From positions 27,811,391 through 27,875,390 of the forward strand of contig NC_045129.1 of the NCBI RefSeq assembly GCF_007655135.1: a stretch of 64,000 nt of DNA, written 5' to 3'. Made by a program: the position numbers and the translations under genes. The stretch is from Punica granatum (lineage: Eukaryota > Streptophyta > Magnoliopsida > Myrtales > Lythraceae). Shown here one piece after another: positions 37,055 to 47,636 of the stretch. The notes beneath the pieces are model-generated. The model saw only the letters and a list, made by a program, of their open reading frames with translations. It had not been told where the DNA came from and searched no databases. Position 1 is the stretch's first letter. Every line of letters begins with the position of its first letter.

Positions 37055-37240
37055 TTCGTGTTCACACCTACTTCGTTTCGAGCTTCATATCCACATTTAT
37101 TACGTTTCAGATTTCGTGCTCGCATTTACTGCATTTTGGACTTCGTGTCCACTTTTACTGGTTTTCGGACTTCGTGTCCATATCGCTTTCCGGACTTCTT
37201 GTCCACATTTAATGTCCTTCAAGTATGCGTCTACATTTAC
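37055..37240 (+). repeat. Right-hand remainder of minisatellite 2
   Basis: TTCGTGTTCAC and then several more diverged units (TTTTGGACTTCGTGTCCAC, TTTCGGACTTCGTGTCCAT) continue the 29-bp array cut at 30543. The units here are more diverged than those left of the insertion. Confidence 0.85.
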
Positions 37241-37345
37241 TAATTTATGATTTGTACTATTTTGCAACAGGTCAGACGATCGCCAGGACCAAATGAGGTG
37301 TTTCTCATAGTCTTTGGCTACATCCTCTATCCGAGCACGCAACCA

Positions 37346-37358
37346 AAGAGGGGCAAGC
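37346..37358 (+). other. Polypurine tract of the Ogre-like element
   Basis: AAGAGGGGCAAGC directly precedes the 3' LTR start TGTTAGCACCC. A purine run at this place primes plus-strand DNA synthesis in LTR elements. Confidence 0.65.
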
Positions 37359-37446
37359 TGTTAGCACCCAATTTCGGTCCATCGGCTCCAGGGGGGCAAA
37401 ATTGTCATTTTCCAATTTATCACTTTTTTTCAAAAACAAAAACATT

Positions 37447-37488
<42 letters not shown>

Positions 37489-40378
37489 AGAAAAAAAAAA
37501 GAAAAGAAAAATTTCGGGCAGGGCCGGGCAGCATTGATCGGTTACCCGTGACCCGCCGGCCCTAATTTTTTTTTTAAAAAAAAGGGTTCGGGCAGGCCGC
37601 AGCGCACGCCGGCTGCCCGCGATCCCCGCCGGCCCAGAACCCCCAAAATCGTGGTTTCCGCGATTTTCTCCAAAATTGGCCGAAATCTTAACGGAAAAGG
37701 CGAAGAAATTGCAATTAAATTGACAGAAATACAATTCGGGTGGAGAGGAACAAAGCCCAGTGAGAAAAAACGGGAAATTTGCCCTAGTTTCGGAGAATTT
37801 TGAAATCGGTGGAATTCGGGAACCGTCACTGGAAAATAGAAAAATTCCCCCGATTCCGATCGCTTAAACTCCGGTGAGGTGTCGGCGGTGTCGGCGGTGT
37901 CTAGAACTGTCACCGACGACCATTCCGGCCCTCACCGCGGCGTCCAAGGGCGAGAATCGCCGCCCGCAGCGCCGCCGCCGCCGTTCCTGGCGACCCTGAC
38001 CGCCCGCCGGCTAACGGGCCTCGGCCCATTTCTCTTTCTTCGCAGGCTCGGCCCAAATCATTCGGCCCAACACACTCCAGTCCAGCCCAGCGCTCTTCCG
38101 GGCGGTTTCTCCTTCCGGCGGGCGATCCGATCCGACCCGATCCATCCGACGATTTTTTATATTTTTATATTTATTTTTACAGAGAAGCCCCTCAACTTTC
38201 CGGATTAGGTAAATTCTCGACTTAGTGGCATGATTAGGGCTCATTTCCTGAATATTATTGCTTGCTTGATGGATATAATGTGAAATGAGTGTTCTTGGGT
38301 CGCGTGGGTTCGGAGTTGTCCCGAACTCGATTTTACGAACTTTCAGTTTTGTCACATTTCAGTCCAGAGTACGTATTTTATTTTTTTAAGATCTGCCCCG
38401 AATTTTAAAATTATTTTCAATCAAGCCTCAGTCATTTTATTATTTTCCAATCAGTCCTTGGATTTTCCAGAATTTTTTCAAAAATCCCAAAGAACTTTCC
38501 AAATTGTTTCAGTTTAGTCCCGGGACCATTTTTCACCCTTTTCAGATCTGCCCCGAATTTCAAAAATTCTTTTGAATCAAGTCCCAGTCATTTTACTATT
38601 TTTCAATCAGTCCTGGAATTCCCAGAATTTTTCAAGCATCCCAAGGAACTTTCCAAGTTGTTTCAGTTTAGTCCAGGGGCCTTTTTTTTGTTTTCTGATC
38701 AATCCAGATTTTCAAATTCATTTCAAATAAGTCCTAGGACATTTTCAGTAATTTTTACATAGTCCCCAATTTTTTTTAGAATTTTCAAATCAGTCCCCAA
38801 TTTCTTCAGAATTTTCAAATCAGTCCCTGCTCTTTTAAAATCGTTCAATTCAGTCCCTTGGACATTTTCTAAAAATATCCGACCCTTTTCTACTTGGATC
38901 ACCCACCGACAATGTATGTGCCCCATTTAAATATTTTATTTTTGTAATTATATACAATGTGACCATGTCGGAAATTAGAGTTTATCGGGCGGTCAACTAA
39001 TGGCTATCTCGACGACTCGAAATCCGTAGACTAAAGCATTCGAAAAATTTCTAATTGACCTAAAATTCTACATACGGGGTAATCGGGACGTTAAATTTGG
39101 CTAAATTAAATCACTTGACTCTTTAAAATGAATTGTACGAACCGATTAATAATCTGTAATCACGTCGACAGTTCAAGAACTGTTAGTCACTCCCTTTTTA
39201 AATTCACAATTTCAAAAGCATTGAGATGCGTGCTACGTGGTCTTTATTTTTTTTATACACACACATATTTTTCGATTTAAGGGGGATGACTATCGGTTCT
39301 TGTCCTGTCGTCACTCTAGTATAGGTTTGTGTTTAGAGCGGGTTAACATGGGAAAACAAATTAATCACAAACTCGGCTTAATCAAACATGGGCAAATAGT
39401 CAAGTAGAGGGTTAGGTTTTGGGTTTTAGGTGAAAATATTCTTAATCTGTAAAAGCCATATTGTCACGATACAGAATAATCTAAAAACAACCCACACATT
39501 CGAGACTTGATTATGGACATCACGTCTGTCGGGTCCGTTAAAATAATGTCGAGTGCTACATACCCTATCCATCACCCCTTTTATTTGTTTTAAGGTAGGA
39601 TTTGTATGCCAAGATACCTCGGTTAATAATCAGTTAATTCACGTAAATTCGGCGATAACAAAACCCCATTGTTTGTTTATTTGAGCTTGCTTGTTACATC
39701 TTTTGCACTTGATTGTTATACGGATCGAGCCCGATCCTTTAGGACTCGATTCACACTGGGTCCAACGCTCATAACCGTCGATCACGGGGTCCAATACCCC
39801 CATACACCAAGTGCGCATTTAATTTAATTTTCGGTCTTTTCCAAAACTATACGGTGAGCATGAGTGAAATCATGGCCGAATGCGACCCGACCGGGATTTA
39901 GTCATTATAGCTTGCCTTTTATTTATTTGAGAGAACAATGTAAGGTTTTATATTATACATATATTCATGTAAAATCCCGATCGGAGAGTGAACGGTCAGA
40001 GTGTTTCTTCGAATTTACGGTGTCAAAACGCATAAGATGAGCGGAACTTAATTAAGCAATAATTAAATTAAAATGGCAAGCCTAGACAAGCTAGAGTACC
40101 GAAAGGGCGTGTGGGATATAGGCCCACACGTAATAGAACCCCCGAATTCGGAATTTTCGGTTTCCGTACAGACCATTGCCTTAGCATTTTAGGTGTACCC
40201 CGTACTCCTAGACCTGGGTAACTTGCCGGTCCTCGACCTTCGGGTCGTAAAATGACAAGTGGCGACTCCTTCTCACGTGCGTCCGTCGCGCGTCCCCGGG
40301 AAGGTGGACACTCGCAAGCTGCGTTGCATTTAGGCTCGCGCATGTGTGCCCCGACGAGACGAAATTCGGGTGCACACA
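37359..40378 (+). repeat. 3' LTR of the Ogre-like element
   Basis: Starts TGTTAGCACCC, ends GGGTGCACACA, and is followed by AGGTC, the duplication also found before 19656. It pairs along its length with the 5' LTR. It holds an expanded AAT/TAA microsatellite and one fewer 30-bp unit. Confidence 0.92.
37446..37490 (+). repeat. AAT-type microsatellite in the 3' LTR
   Basis: About ten consecutive ATA/AAT triplets, against four at the matching place in the 5' LTR (about 19740-19751). This is slippage after insertion. Confidence 0.85.
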
Positions 40379-40594
40379 AGGTCTATAACACTACATATCT
40401 GCTCGCTAGTGGTATGCCCAAGTTCATGATCAAGACCGTGTTCATGTCTGATTTGTTTCAATGATTCAGAAGAAGCACATAGTTCGCTCCACAAAACATC
40501 TCGGCCAACAAAACCAAAGACGGGAGAGATTTGAAGGAGAGGAGCTTCCGCTTTTGTGTTAATGTTTGACCAACGTATTCGGTTATCATTTATT

Positions 40595-40940
40595 GGGGTT
40601 TTTACCCCAAATGACTCATGGTTTACTATTTTGTCAAATCTATTTTATACTTTTTTTATCAGATATATCTCATGGTTTACCTTTTGCATCAAATCTATCC
40701 CGGCGTTATTTTTTTCGTCGACATCTAACGGTCGTACTGATGTGGCACGTGGAGAGATAGTGAACCCCACTTGCCACGTGGGTGTCACGTCAGCACGGCC
40801 ATTAGATATCGACGGAAAAGAGAACGGCGGGATAGATTTGAAGCAAAATGTAAATCATGAGATATAGTTGACAAAAAAAAAGAGCATATGATAGATTTGA
40901 ATAAACGCGTAAATCATGAGACATTTTAGGTAAAAACCAC
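40595..40940. mobile_element. Mutator-type MITE with long inverted repeats, 346 bp
   Basis: The left half (GGGGTTTTTACCCCAAATG...CTCATGGTTTAC...CAAATCTATCCCG) is repeated inverted in the right half, ending ...GGTAAAAACCAC. Flanks TCATTTATT (40586-40594) and TAATTTATT (40941-40949) match at 8 of 9 bases, the Mutator duplication length. It has no coding capacity. Confidence 0.82.
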
Positions 40941-42291
40941 TAATTTATTTGAATTACATAAAAACCTTAGCCATTATAGGTGTTGTGTGCCAGGAGCAGG
41001 TCTGCACGACCATGTGGGTGTGACAACTTCATACTTTCAATATTGGTTTCACGTCTAATTTATGACATTGCATGGTATAAAATGAGGAAAATTGTTTTAC
41101 AAATATTAATACGTTCTAGAACATGATTCATTTAATTTGTTGATGGCATATGCTTCTCGATGCATAATCTTAGGGCAATTTCAATCGATTCATTTCTTTT
41201 TCTTTTTCTTGAAACTAATGAGTTATTCAATACTGAAAAGAGTACATAACAAAATGCACAATAAATAGAAAATACCAAGATCGGAAAACAATCAAAGAGA
41301 TTCTCCTGACAAATTACATAATACAGTAGCCATTTCGAATTCCCACTCAAAACCCCTTCCCGTCCCACACAAGGATTTAAATGGCCGTGGTGGCTCGAGT
41401 AACGGTCGCGTCGCGGTTATAACGGTTTCGGACAATCGTAATATTATATCAAATACAAATGATAAAATCACACAAAGTACATCAAATAACCATAATTCTA
41501 CATGATTCGTCGCCAACTGGTTGAATGATGAGCCGGGTCATAATAAGAATCCGCTTCATCTTCATTTTGTCCTCTACCATGATACATCCAAGCTTGCCCA
41601 AACACAAAGTTTGCTGCATTGTTGTCAAAATTTATCTCTTGGTCTTCACGAATTTTTGGTGATAGTGCGGTATATTGTATCATATAAAATGAATTACGAG
41701 CCGGCATGTGCTGATTACTTACCCAAGCTAGTAATTGTACGGTAAAGTTCTGTCCATATCCATGGTAGAAATGAGTTGGTGAATAATTTTAAGTACTTTC
41801 TGTCTCTGAGAAATCACCAATTCCTAACCCACTGAAACTTTCACTCATACCATCATATTTGTCTCCATGAGATCGCATCCAATGGTTCAAATCTCTGTCT
41901 CTGCCCGGTGGTCGCGCATCATCATCAAAAGAATCACGCGTACCATACTGACCATGTGGTAATTGGTTAGATCTGTGATGAGATGATTCCGTATACCCTT
42001 GATCTTCTCCACTATAAGTTCGACCACCATCTTGATTACCTGAACCTGGAGGTCCTATGCCAGAATTTGAAGTGCTATCACTATCAATGTGCGTTTTTTC
42101 CTTACTAGCCCCCCATTGATCCTCTTGTTCAGCCACAAACTGTGAGGCAGATGGATGTGGTTGGGACGATTTGACACCTTCCCATTCTTTATCACTGTCG
42201 ATGCCCTCTTTTTTAGCCATACTGGATTTCCATTGCCATCTAATAGTGGAGCCTCCCTCTCTACCAACCACTCTTGGATTAGCTCCTCTCC

Positions 42292-42687
42292 TGATGCGGT
42301 AGAAGACATGACAATTTTATGTTATTTGGGTATTTTTAAAATTTTTAGGGAATAGTTTATTTTAGAGAATATTTTATTTCCTTCGTTATAATTTCGTTTT
42401 GCAATATTTAGGAAATAGTTTATTTTAGAGAATATTTTTATTCCCTTCGTTATAATTTCGTTTTTTCTATTTAAGTGATGTAATCCCTAGAGCTAAAGTA
42501 GTTGAGTCGTCTTTTGGATTATCAATAAAATTCAGAGCTTTCGTGCTTTGTCCAATCTCGGATTGATTCGAGTTTGATGCCTATTTCCAGGTATTCATAG
42601 AATCAACAGGTATAGAAGGTCGTAGTTCCGGTATTCGGGCGCGAATCAACGGGTCTGTGACGGTTCCTCGCGTTGTACGCTGCGTCA
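42292..42687 (+). repeat. 5' LTR of the short element (396 bp)
   Basis: It contains two copies of an ATTTAGGAAATAGTTTATTTTAGAG-like segment, followed by a leader-like half (TGATGTAATCCCTAGAGC, then TCAATAAAATTCAGAGC, a likely polyadenylation signal region). Confidence 0.9.
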
Positions 42688-42689
42688 GT

Positions 42690-42702
42690 TGGTATCAGAG
42701 CC
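42690..42702 (+). other. Primer binding site, tRNA-iMet type
   Basis: TGGTATCAGAGCC, two bases after the LTR. TGGTATCAGAGC is the standard complement of the plant initiator tRNA-Met 3' end. Confidence 0.88.
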
Positions 42703-42723
42703 GCGTTCGCTCTTGGATCAGCG

Positions 42724-43203
42724 ATGCCACCCCGAAGAACGGCTAATCAACGTCGTGTTATAGAGGATGACAAATTGGATCGGAGGATCAAAGACATATC
42801 ATATGATGAAGCCAATCCAATTTTCGATATATACCCAGATGAAGATCAAGAAGAAGTTATAGAATTTGTATTTGATGATCAAGGAAAACCAACGTTCGTT
42901 GTCTACAAATCTATATTAAAGGATGTTGGAGGTGATAAACTTTTTCATTATTGTGCTCAGATTGAGGATATTCTAGATGAAGAAATTTTCAATGTAGAGA
43001 AAGATGCATGGATGCTTACGGTGCCAATTTTGGAGGTTATTCAGTTGCCAAAGTTGGTCGAAGTGCATGTGACTCGATCGAGAAAACAAAGATTCAGTGG
43101 AAGTGTTTATTGGCTAAGAGGTGTACAGAATTTTATGTACGAAGAATTAAGAGAAAGAGTTCGCAAAGAGAAGAATGCATTCAAGTGGAAAGTGAAAAAG
43201 TAA
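42724..43203 (+). CDS. Gag-like or unknown ORF of the short LTR element (159 aa)
   Basis: It starts MPPRRTANQRRVIEDDKLD, like the N-termini of many plant Gypsy gag proteins, then has an acidic stretch (IYPDEDQEEVIEFVFDDQG) and a basic end (EELRERVRKEKNAFKWKVKK). There is no zinc knuckle, protease or polymerase. The frame is intact from the first ATG after the primer site to TAA at 43201-43203. It may be a truncated gag or sequence acquired by the element. The fact that it is open in an otherwise non-autonomous element suggests it is recent or was maintained. I do not assign a function. Confidence 0.6.
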   Translation: MPPRRTANQRRVIEDDKLDRRIKDISYDEANPIFDIYPDEDQEEVIEFVFDDQGKPTFVVYKSILKDVGGDKLFHYCAQIEDILDEEIFNVEKDAWMLTVPILEVIQLPKLVEVHVTRSRKQRFSGSVYWLRGVQNFMYEELRERVRKEKNAFKWKVKK

Positions 43204-43295
43204 CATAAGTGTTTTAATCTCTCTATTCGTGAAGATCAAGGTGATAGCTCAAACGATGACAATTCGAGGACGAATTCTCTCCATTCAGGGGAGAA

Positions 43296-43755
43296 TGATG
43301 CGGCAGAAGACATGACAATTTTATGTTATTTGGGCATTTTTAAAATTTTTAGGGAATAGTTTATTTTAAAGAATATTTTATTTTCTTCGTTATAATTTCG
43401 TTTTGCAATATTTAGGAAATAGTTTATTTTAGAGAATATTTTTATTTCCTTCGTTATAATTTCGTTTTGCAATATTTAGGAAATAGTTTATTTTAGAGAA
43501 TATTTTTATTCCCTTCATTATAATTTCGTTTTTCCTATTTAAGCGATGTAAGCCCTAGAGCTGAAGTAGTTGAGTCGTCTTTTGGATTATCAATAAAATT
43601 CAAAGCTTTCGTGCTTTGTCCAATTTCGGATCGATTCGAGTTTGATGCCTATTTCCTGGTATTCGTAGAATCAACAGGTATAGAAGGTCGTAGTTCCGGT
43701 ATTCGTGCGTGAATCAACGGGTCTGTGACGGTTACTCGCGTTGTACGCTGCGTCA
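43296..43755 (+). repeat. 3' LTR of the short element (460 bp)
   Basis: Direct copy of 42292-42687 with an extra ~64-bp unit of the ATTTAGGAAATAGTTTATTTTAGAG-like tandem repeat (three copies against two). Confidence 0.9.
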
Positions 43756-46349
43756 TCTCCCGTAAAAATATGATCAACAGTAATCGGATTCAAACTTTCT
43801 TCTATTTGCTCTCAGCTTCTCCTCATCATATGCCTGTGCTTCAGCATCATATTATAATGCGCAAAAACAAGTTTTTGCAACTTCTCATACTTCAATCTAT
43901 TTCTTGTCCTTGTATATATAGCCGACGGTGCTTTAACTGTGGTCGCAGTTGCTTGAGTTACTTGTTTGGATCAACACTTTAATTGCAATTGCTTGTAATT
44001 CCGGGGTATTTCCTCCAAAAGTAATCCACCAATCAGCTGTATATAAATTCTTTAGATCGTTCGATAAAACTATTGGCCTAATTAGAATAAAACATTTGCT
44101 TTTTTGAATTTAAACCAAAAGACTTTTACTAAAGTACTTATCTGACCTGGTTGCATTTTTTTCCATGCACTTTGGGCTTGAACTATACCAAATAATTCAG
44201 CTTTATCTCTAAATATCAAAAGCTACAATATGAATGGATCAGTTCAGTATTCAAGAAATATTTATGATAGAAATCAATATATAACAAAATTTTAAAATTA
44301 TACTTGGTTCAGAGCTGCGATTTGACTATCAACATCTGGCTCTTATCGAGAGATGACATTTTCCATACCATTCATCATCTCTTTTTCTACTTTGTAACTT
44401 GATAACTTCCCATTTCAGAATTGCGGATTAAAAAAAAAAGCATGTAATACATTTAAATGGCAAAATTAGAAATACTAATTTTTACTTGATTAATTTTAGA
44501 AATATCTAAAGAACATAATTAATAACAAATGTACCCGCAAAATGTAAATCTTAATGTAATTAGAATTTCCACCGATCATCAATTATGTCCCAATATCGCT
44601 TCTAATATCGACAGTCTTTCCCGATCACCAGTTTGGCTCATCAAGAACTTCATAAACATACCCCATTGTAGGCTCACCAGAGATCGCCAGCTTGAGTACG
44701 CTTAGAAGCGGTGTAAGTACCACAAGCAATTATTTCGCTTTCCTCCAAAACAAAGAGCTCACGACAACATCTTCAGCCTTAACAGCTGGCCCTGAAACCT
44801 CCTTCCCAAATTTGGATCTTACCCATCCGTCAGAAACAAACATTGTCTACAAATTATTTCTCTGCTCAACAAGGCATTTGATCTGAAGAAAGTTGGTAGC
44901 GAAGCGTGTTATTATTGGACGAATCAAGTGCTTTCCATTTGTAAACTTCTTGATATAACTGACCCCCCACCCATGGTTGTATATGAAAGAAGTAATTTTC
45001 TTTTCACACTACTCTTCTTCTATATATCTTCCAAGATAAGATCCAAACAATATGCCATGCAAGCTGTCCAATATAATGCTTCCTTGTAGACATCAACAAT
45101 TTTCCAGCAGCTTTCATGGCTGCTTCATTATTAGTTAAGATATGGACAACATACTCCTCGCCAATCTCATCCACTATTTTATCCATCAACTGGAAATAAT
45201 AATGCCCGTCTCTACTTGTTACTCCAATTGCATCTTCGGACTTGTAAAAAATCGTACCTTTGCAGTAGTAGACAAGAAATTTGATTATGTGTGTGTGAGA
45301 TATACCATCCGTCCAGCTGTCCATCATGATCAAAACACCCCTTTCTTTCCATATCTGCGTCAAACCGGCAATCCAAGTCTTTAGGTTATGCACCTTTTCA
45401 AGTACACTTCTAAAACTTCATAAGGAGTAGGATATTTACCCCTTTCCCGACCTCAGCAGCAACATCGAGCATAACCTACATATTCACATCATAGCATACA
45501 TTTGGCGCAATATTATTTGCAAATAAAAAATTGCTCACTGCTTTTCCCAACTTTTGCCCCAATTCTTTGAGAAACTTGGTCCATATTTTGGGCTGCTTGG
45601 CACCCATATGTCGATGGTAATGAGGATCCATCGTCCTGAGTTGAGCTTCGGCTGACTGGGGATCAATCCACTGTCGTCCATTGCCAGCAGATTCTCAAAC
45701 ACTTCGAGAGCGCCTCCCTAATCTTCCACTGGAAGTCGAAACAAAAGAACCTCCAATATCAAAGGTGTTGCGAAATGCACCCGTTTGTGCTTTAACTCTC
45801 TGCATATCTTCCCACTGTTGATAAGATCTTATACTCTCTTTCATCGCATGTCTCATCGCCCTGTCCTTAGCAAATCCTTCCTAATCATCTTCGTCACCTC
45901 GTAAATTTTCCATAAACTCTTCATTTCTTTTCTGCTTGTCGACCTTTTTATCATTCTTTTGCGTCAAAAGCTTCATCATTTTCTCCCTCGCTTCCTTTGA
46001 AACTTGAGGACATGGGGCGACGTTTCCAGTTTTATGAGCTATGTGCTCTTTCACCTGAGTGATTCCACTAGTAGCACCCTATCGCAGAATTTGCATTTAG
46101 CAATGTTTCTTTTTCCATCAACAAGCTTGGCGAATTTCCATTCCATGTCGCCACTATTAGGATTCCCTTGTATAGGTTTTTCCCGTGACATTTTCACCTG
46201 CAATAAAACAGAAATTAATTAGAGAACTAATACAATTTTGTTCATGTCAAAACGATTGCTGTTGGAGTAGAAATCCAAGTATGATTCCTCTCAGTCGGGT
46301 CAAAACACGAGTTTTCATGTAGTAGGTGTATATATGCATGTACATTCAT

Positions 46350-46360
46350 TGGAGCAATTC

Positions 46361-46392
<32 letters not shown>

Positions 46393-46420
46393 ATATGTAT
46401 GTATATGTATATGTAAACAA
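46350..46420. repeat. AT/ATGT microsatellite
   Basis: A run of AT dinucleotides passing into ATGT and ATATGT units, inside the hAT element. A shorter (AT)n lies at about 46514-46531. Confidence 0.85.
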
Positions 46421-47636
46421 TTAAGGGTCAAACTGTATAAAGTTAAATTTCCGTTCCTAGTTTTCTTACGAAACCAAAGAACCTTCAAACAATTAATCAA
46501 GAAATATGTACATATATATATATATATATAATGCAGATGTTCTTAAATAAAGGAAATAAAAAGAATAATACTTAAACAATATAATTTACCTTATGATCTC
46601 CTCTAGTTTTAAAACCCTGAAGATGAATGAAGTGTTCTTCAACAGCTTCTGCTTTTCAGTAAAGTTTCACCAACTTCAGTTTCGTTTTTGGAGGAAAGGC
46701 TAAAAGAAGACACTAAAGTTATGATGTTTGAATAATGAGTGACTTGAGATCATTATACAGTGTCACCCTTCCTCTTCTTCTTGTTATTTACTAACTTTTC
46801 TTTATGAGTCAGAAGAACTTTACTTTCTTTTACATGGGAACTCAATTTTACAGGGAATATCTGCATGCAATTTACTTTTATAGAGAATATATCTACTACT
46901 TTGTAGAGTACAGTTATTTCAACTATAGACATATCAACTTGTACAAATAAAATATACGTATATATGTGTGTCAGATTGCATAAATATACAAAATTTTCTT
47001 ACGAGTACTGTATAAGTACATTTGACTAGTCTCATCTATCATCTTTTTGTCACATCCAATATCTTATTTGTTTTTCCTCTCATAAAATAATTAAAGTTTG
47101 ACCCCAAGGGCTAATGGGTTCCTTCTTTATTCAGGGAGTGGACATGTCAAAGGGTACTTCAATTTTTCTAATCCGAAGGCATTTGTCTAGACTCAAGTAG
47201 AACATTGCCGTTCTTCTTTTCAACCTATCCATCAACTTTTTGTTACATCTATCAACTTATTTATTTTTTCTTAAAAAATATTTGAAGTACATCTATTATA
47301 TATCTACAATGTATGCATCTTTCACTTATTCAAAAGAAAAAATCTATACATCTATCTTTTTCATTTAATTTCATGGGTCATCTTTCTTCACTCCATTTGC
47401 AATAATTGCACATTTTCTCCCATTGCCCTGCCATAGAAAGTTAAAGATCGGCTAAAAATAAACACTTAACGGTTGTATAGGCCGTTACGGCCATAGTAAT
47501 GCCGTTATGGACGATATTTACATGAAACTATTTCTCCCCAATATATCGGCCTGTAACAGTATCGAACCCGGCCGATACCATTACATAATGGCCGTTACGG
47601 CCTTTACAAACCTAGTTTTAAAACCATTGTCCCACA

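Larger units (their letters stand above)
19656..40378 (+). mobile_element. Ogre/Tat-like Ty3/Gypsy element, non-autonomous, 20.7 kb
   Basis: Two 3.0-kb direct LTRs (19656-22677 and 37359-40378) bound it, and AGGTC occurs just outside both (19651-19655, 40379-40383). A tRNA-Arg-type primer site (22681-22699) and a purine-rich tract before the 3' LTR fit Ogre-like elements. Inside are a broken DUF7745-like ORF (23257-24739), a C(TTCG)G hairpin repeat (25484-25815), a 29-bp hairpin minisatellite (28631-30543, resuming at 37055-37240) and a Harbinger transposon (30544-37054). Without the Harbinger insert the element is about 14.2 kb. I found no protease, reverse transcriptase, RNase H or integrase motif, so it should need proteins in trans. 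Confidence 0.9.
42292..43755 (+). mobile_element. Short LTR retrotransposon (1.46 kb) with its own ORF
   Basis: LTRs are 42292-42687 and 43296-43755, starting TGATGCGG and ending GCTGCGTCA. TCTCC occurs on both sides (42287-42291, 43756-43760), a perfect 5-bp duplication. An initiator tRNA-Met type primer site (TGGTATCAGAGC) follows the first LTR and a purine tract (AGGGGAGAA) precedes the second. There is room for only one ORF, so the element depends on others for reverse transcription and integration. It sits inside the hAT transposase gene, whose reading frame rejoins across it. The size resembles TRIM elements, though TRIMs usually lack an ORF. Confidence 0.9.
41498..46191 (-). pseudogene. 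hAT transposase (BED finger, DUF659, dimerisation domain), broken
   Basis: Reading leftward from 46191: a BED zinc finger (MEWKFAKLVDGKRNIAKCKFC, then after a frameshift near 46080 KEHIAHKTGNVAPC); a DUF659 core at 45393-45004 (VLIMMDSWTDGISHTHIIKF, VVHILTNNEAAMKAAGKLL); a middle section near 44990-44600 (ITSFIYNHGW, LIRPIITRFATNFL, EPTMGYVYEVLDEP); and the dimerisation domain near 44040-43800 (ADWWITFGGNTPELQAIAIK), with stops. The sequence resumes beyond the LTR element at 42291 (ELIQEWLVEREAPLL) and a Ser/Asp-rich tail ends near 41789; a further frame, 41707-41498, may be its last part. Many stops and frameshifts show it is dead. The domains are in normal order. Confidence 0.85.
41369..47629 (-). 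mobile_element. Decayed hAT transposon, about 6.3 kb
   Basis: It encloses a full but broken hAT transposase on the minus strand. Ends are CAAGGATTTAAA (41369) and, inverted, CAATGGTTTTAAAA (47629). TCCCACA lies outside both (41362-41368, 47630-47636), seven of the expected eight duplication bases. The right subterminal part has two copies of the palindrome-like GGCCGTTACGGCC (47480-47492, 47590-47602). Such repeats near the ends often serve as transposase binding sites. A small LTR element sits inside (42292-43755). Confidence 0.75.

Noticed and set aside
19651..40386. An 8-bp target duplication AGGTCTAT for the Ogre-like element
   Set aside because: The match extends beyond 5 bases only if the first LTR bases are counted as flank; the 3' LTR shows the LTR starts at TGTTAGC, so AGGTC is the simpler reading.
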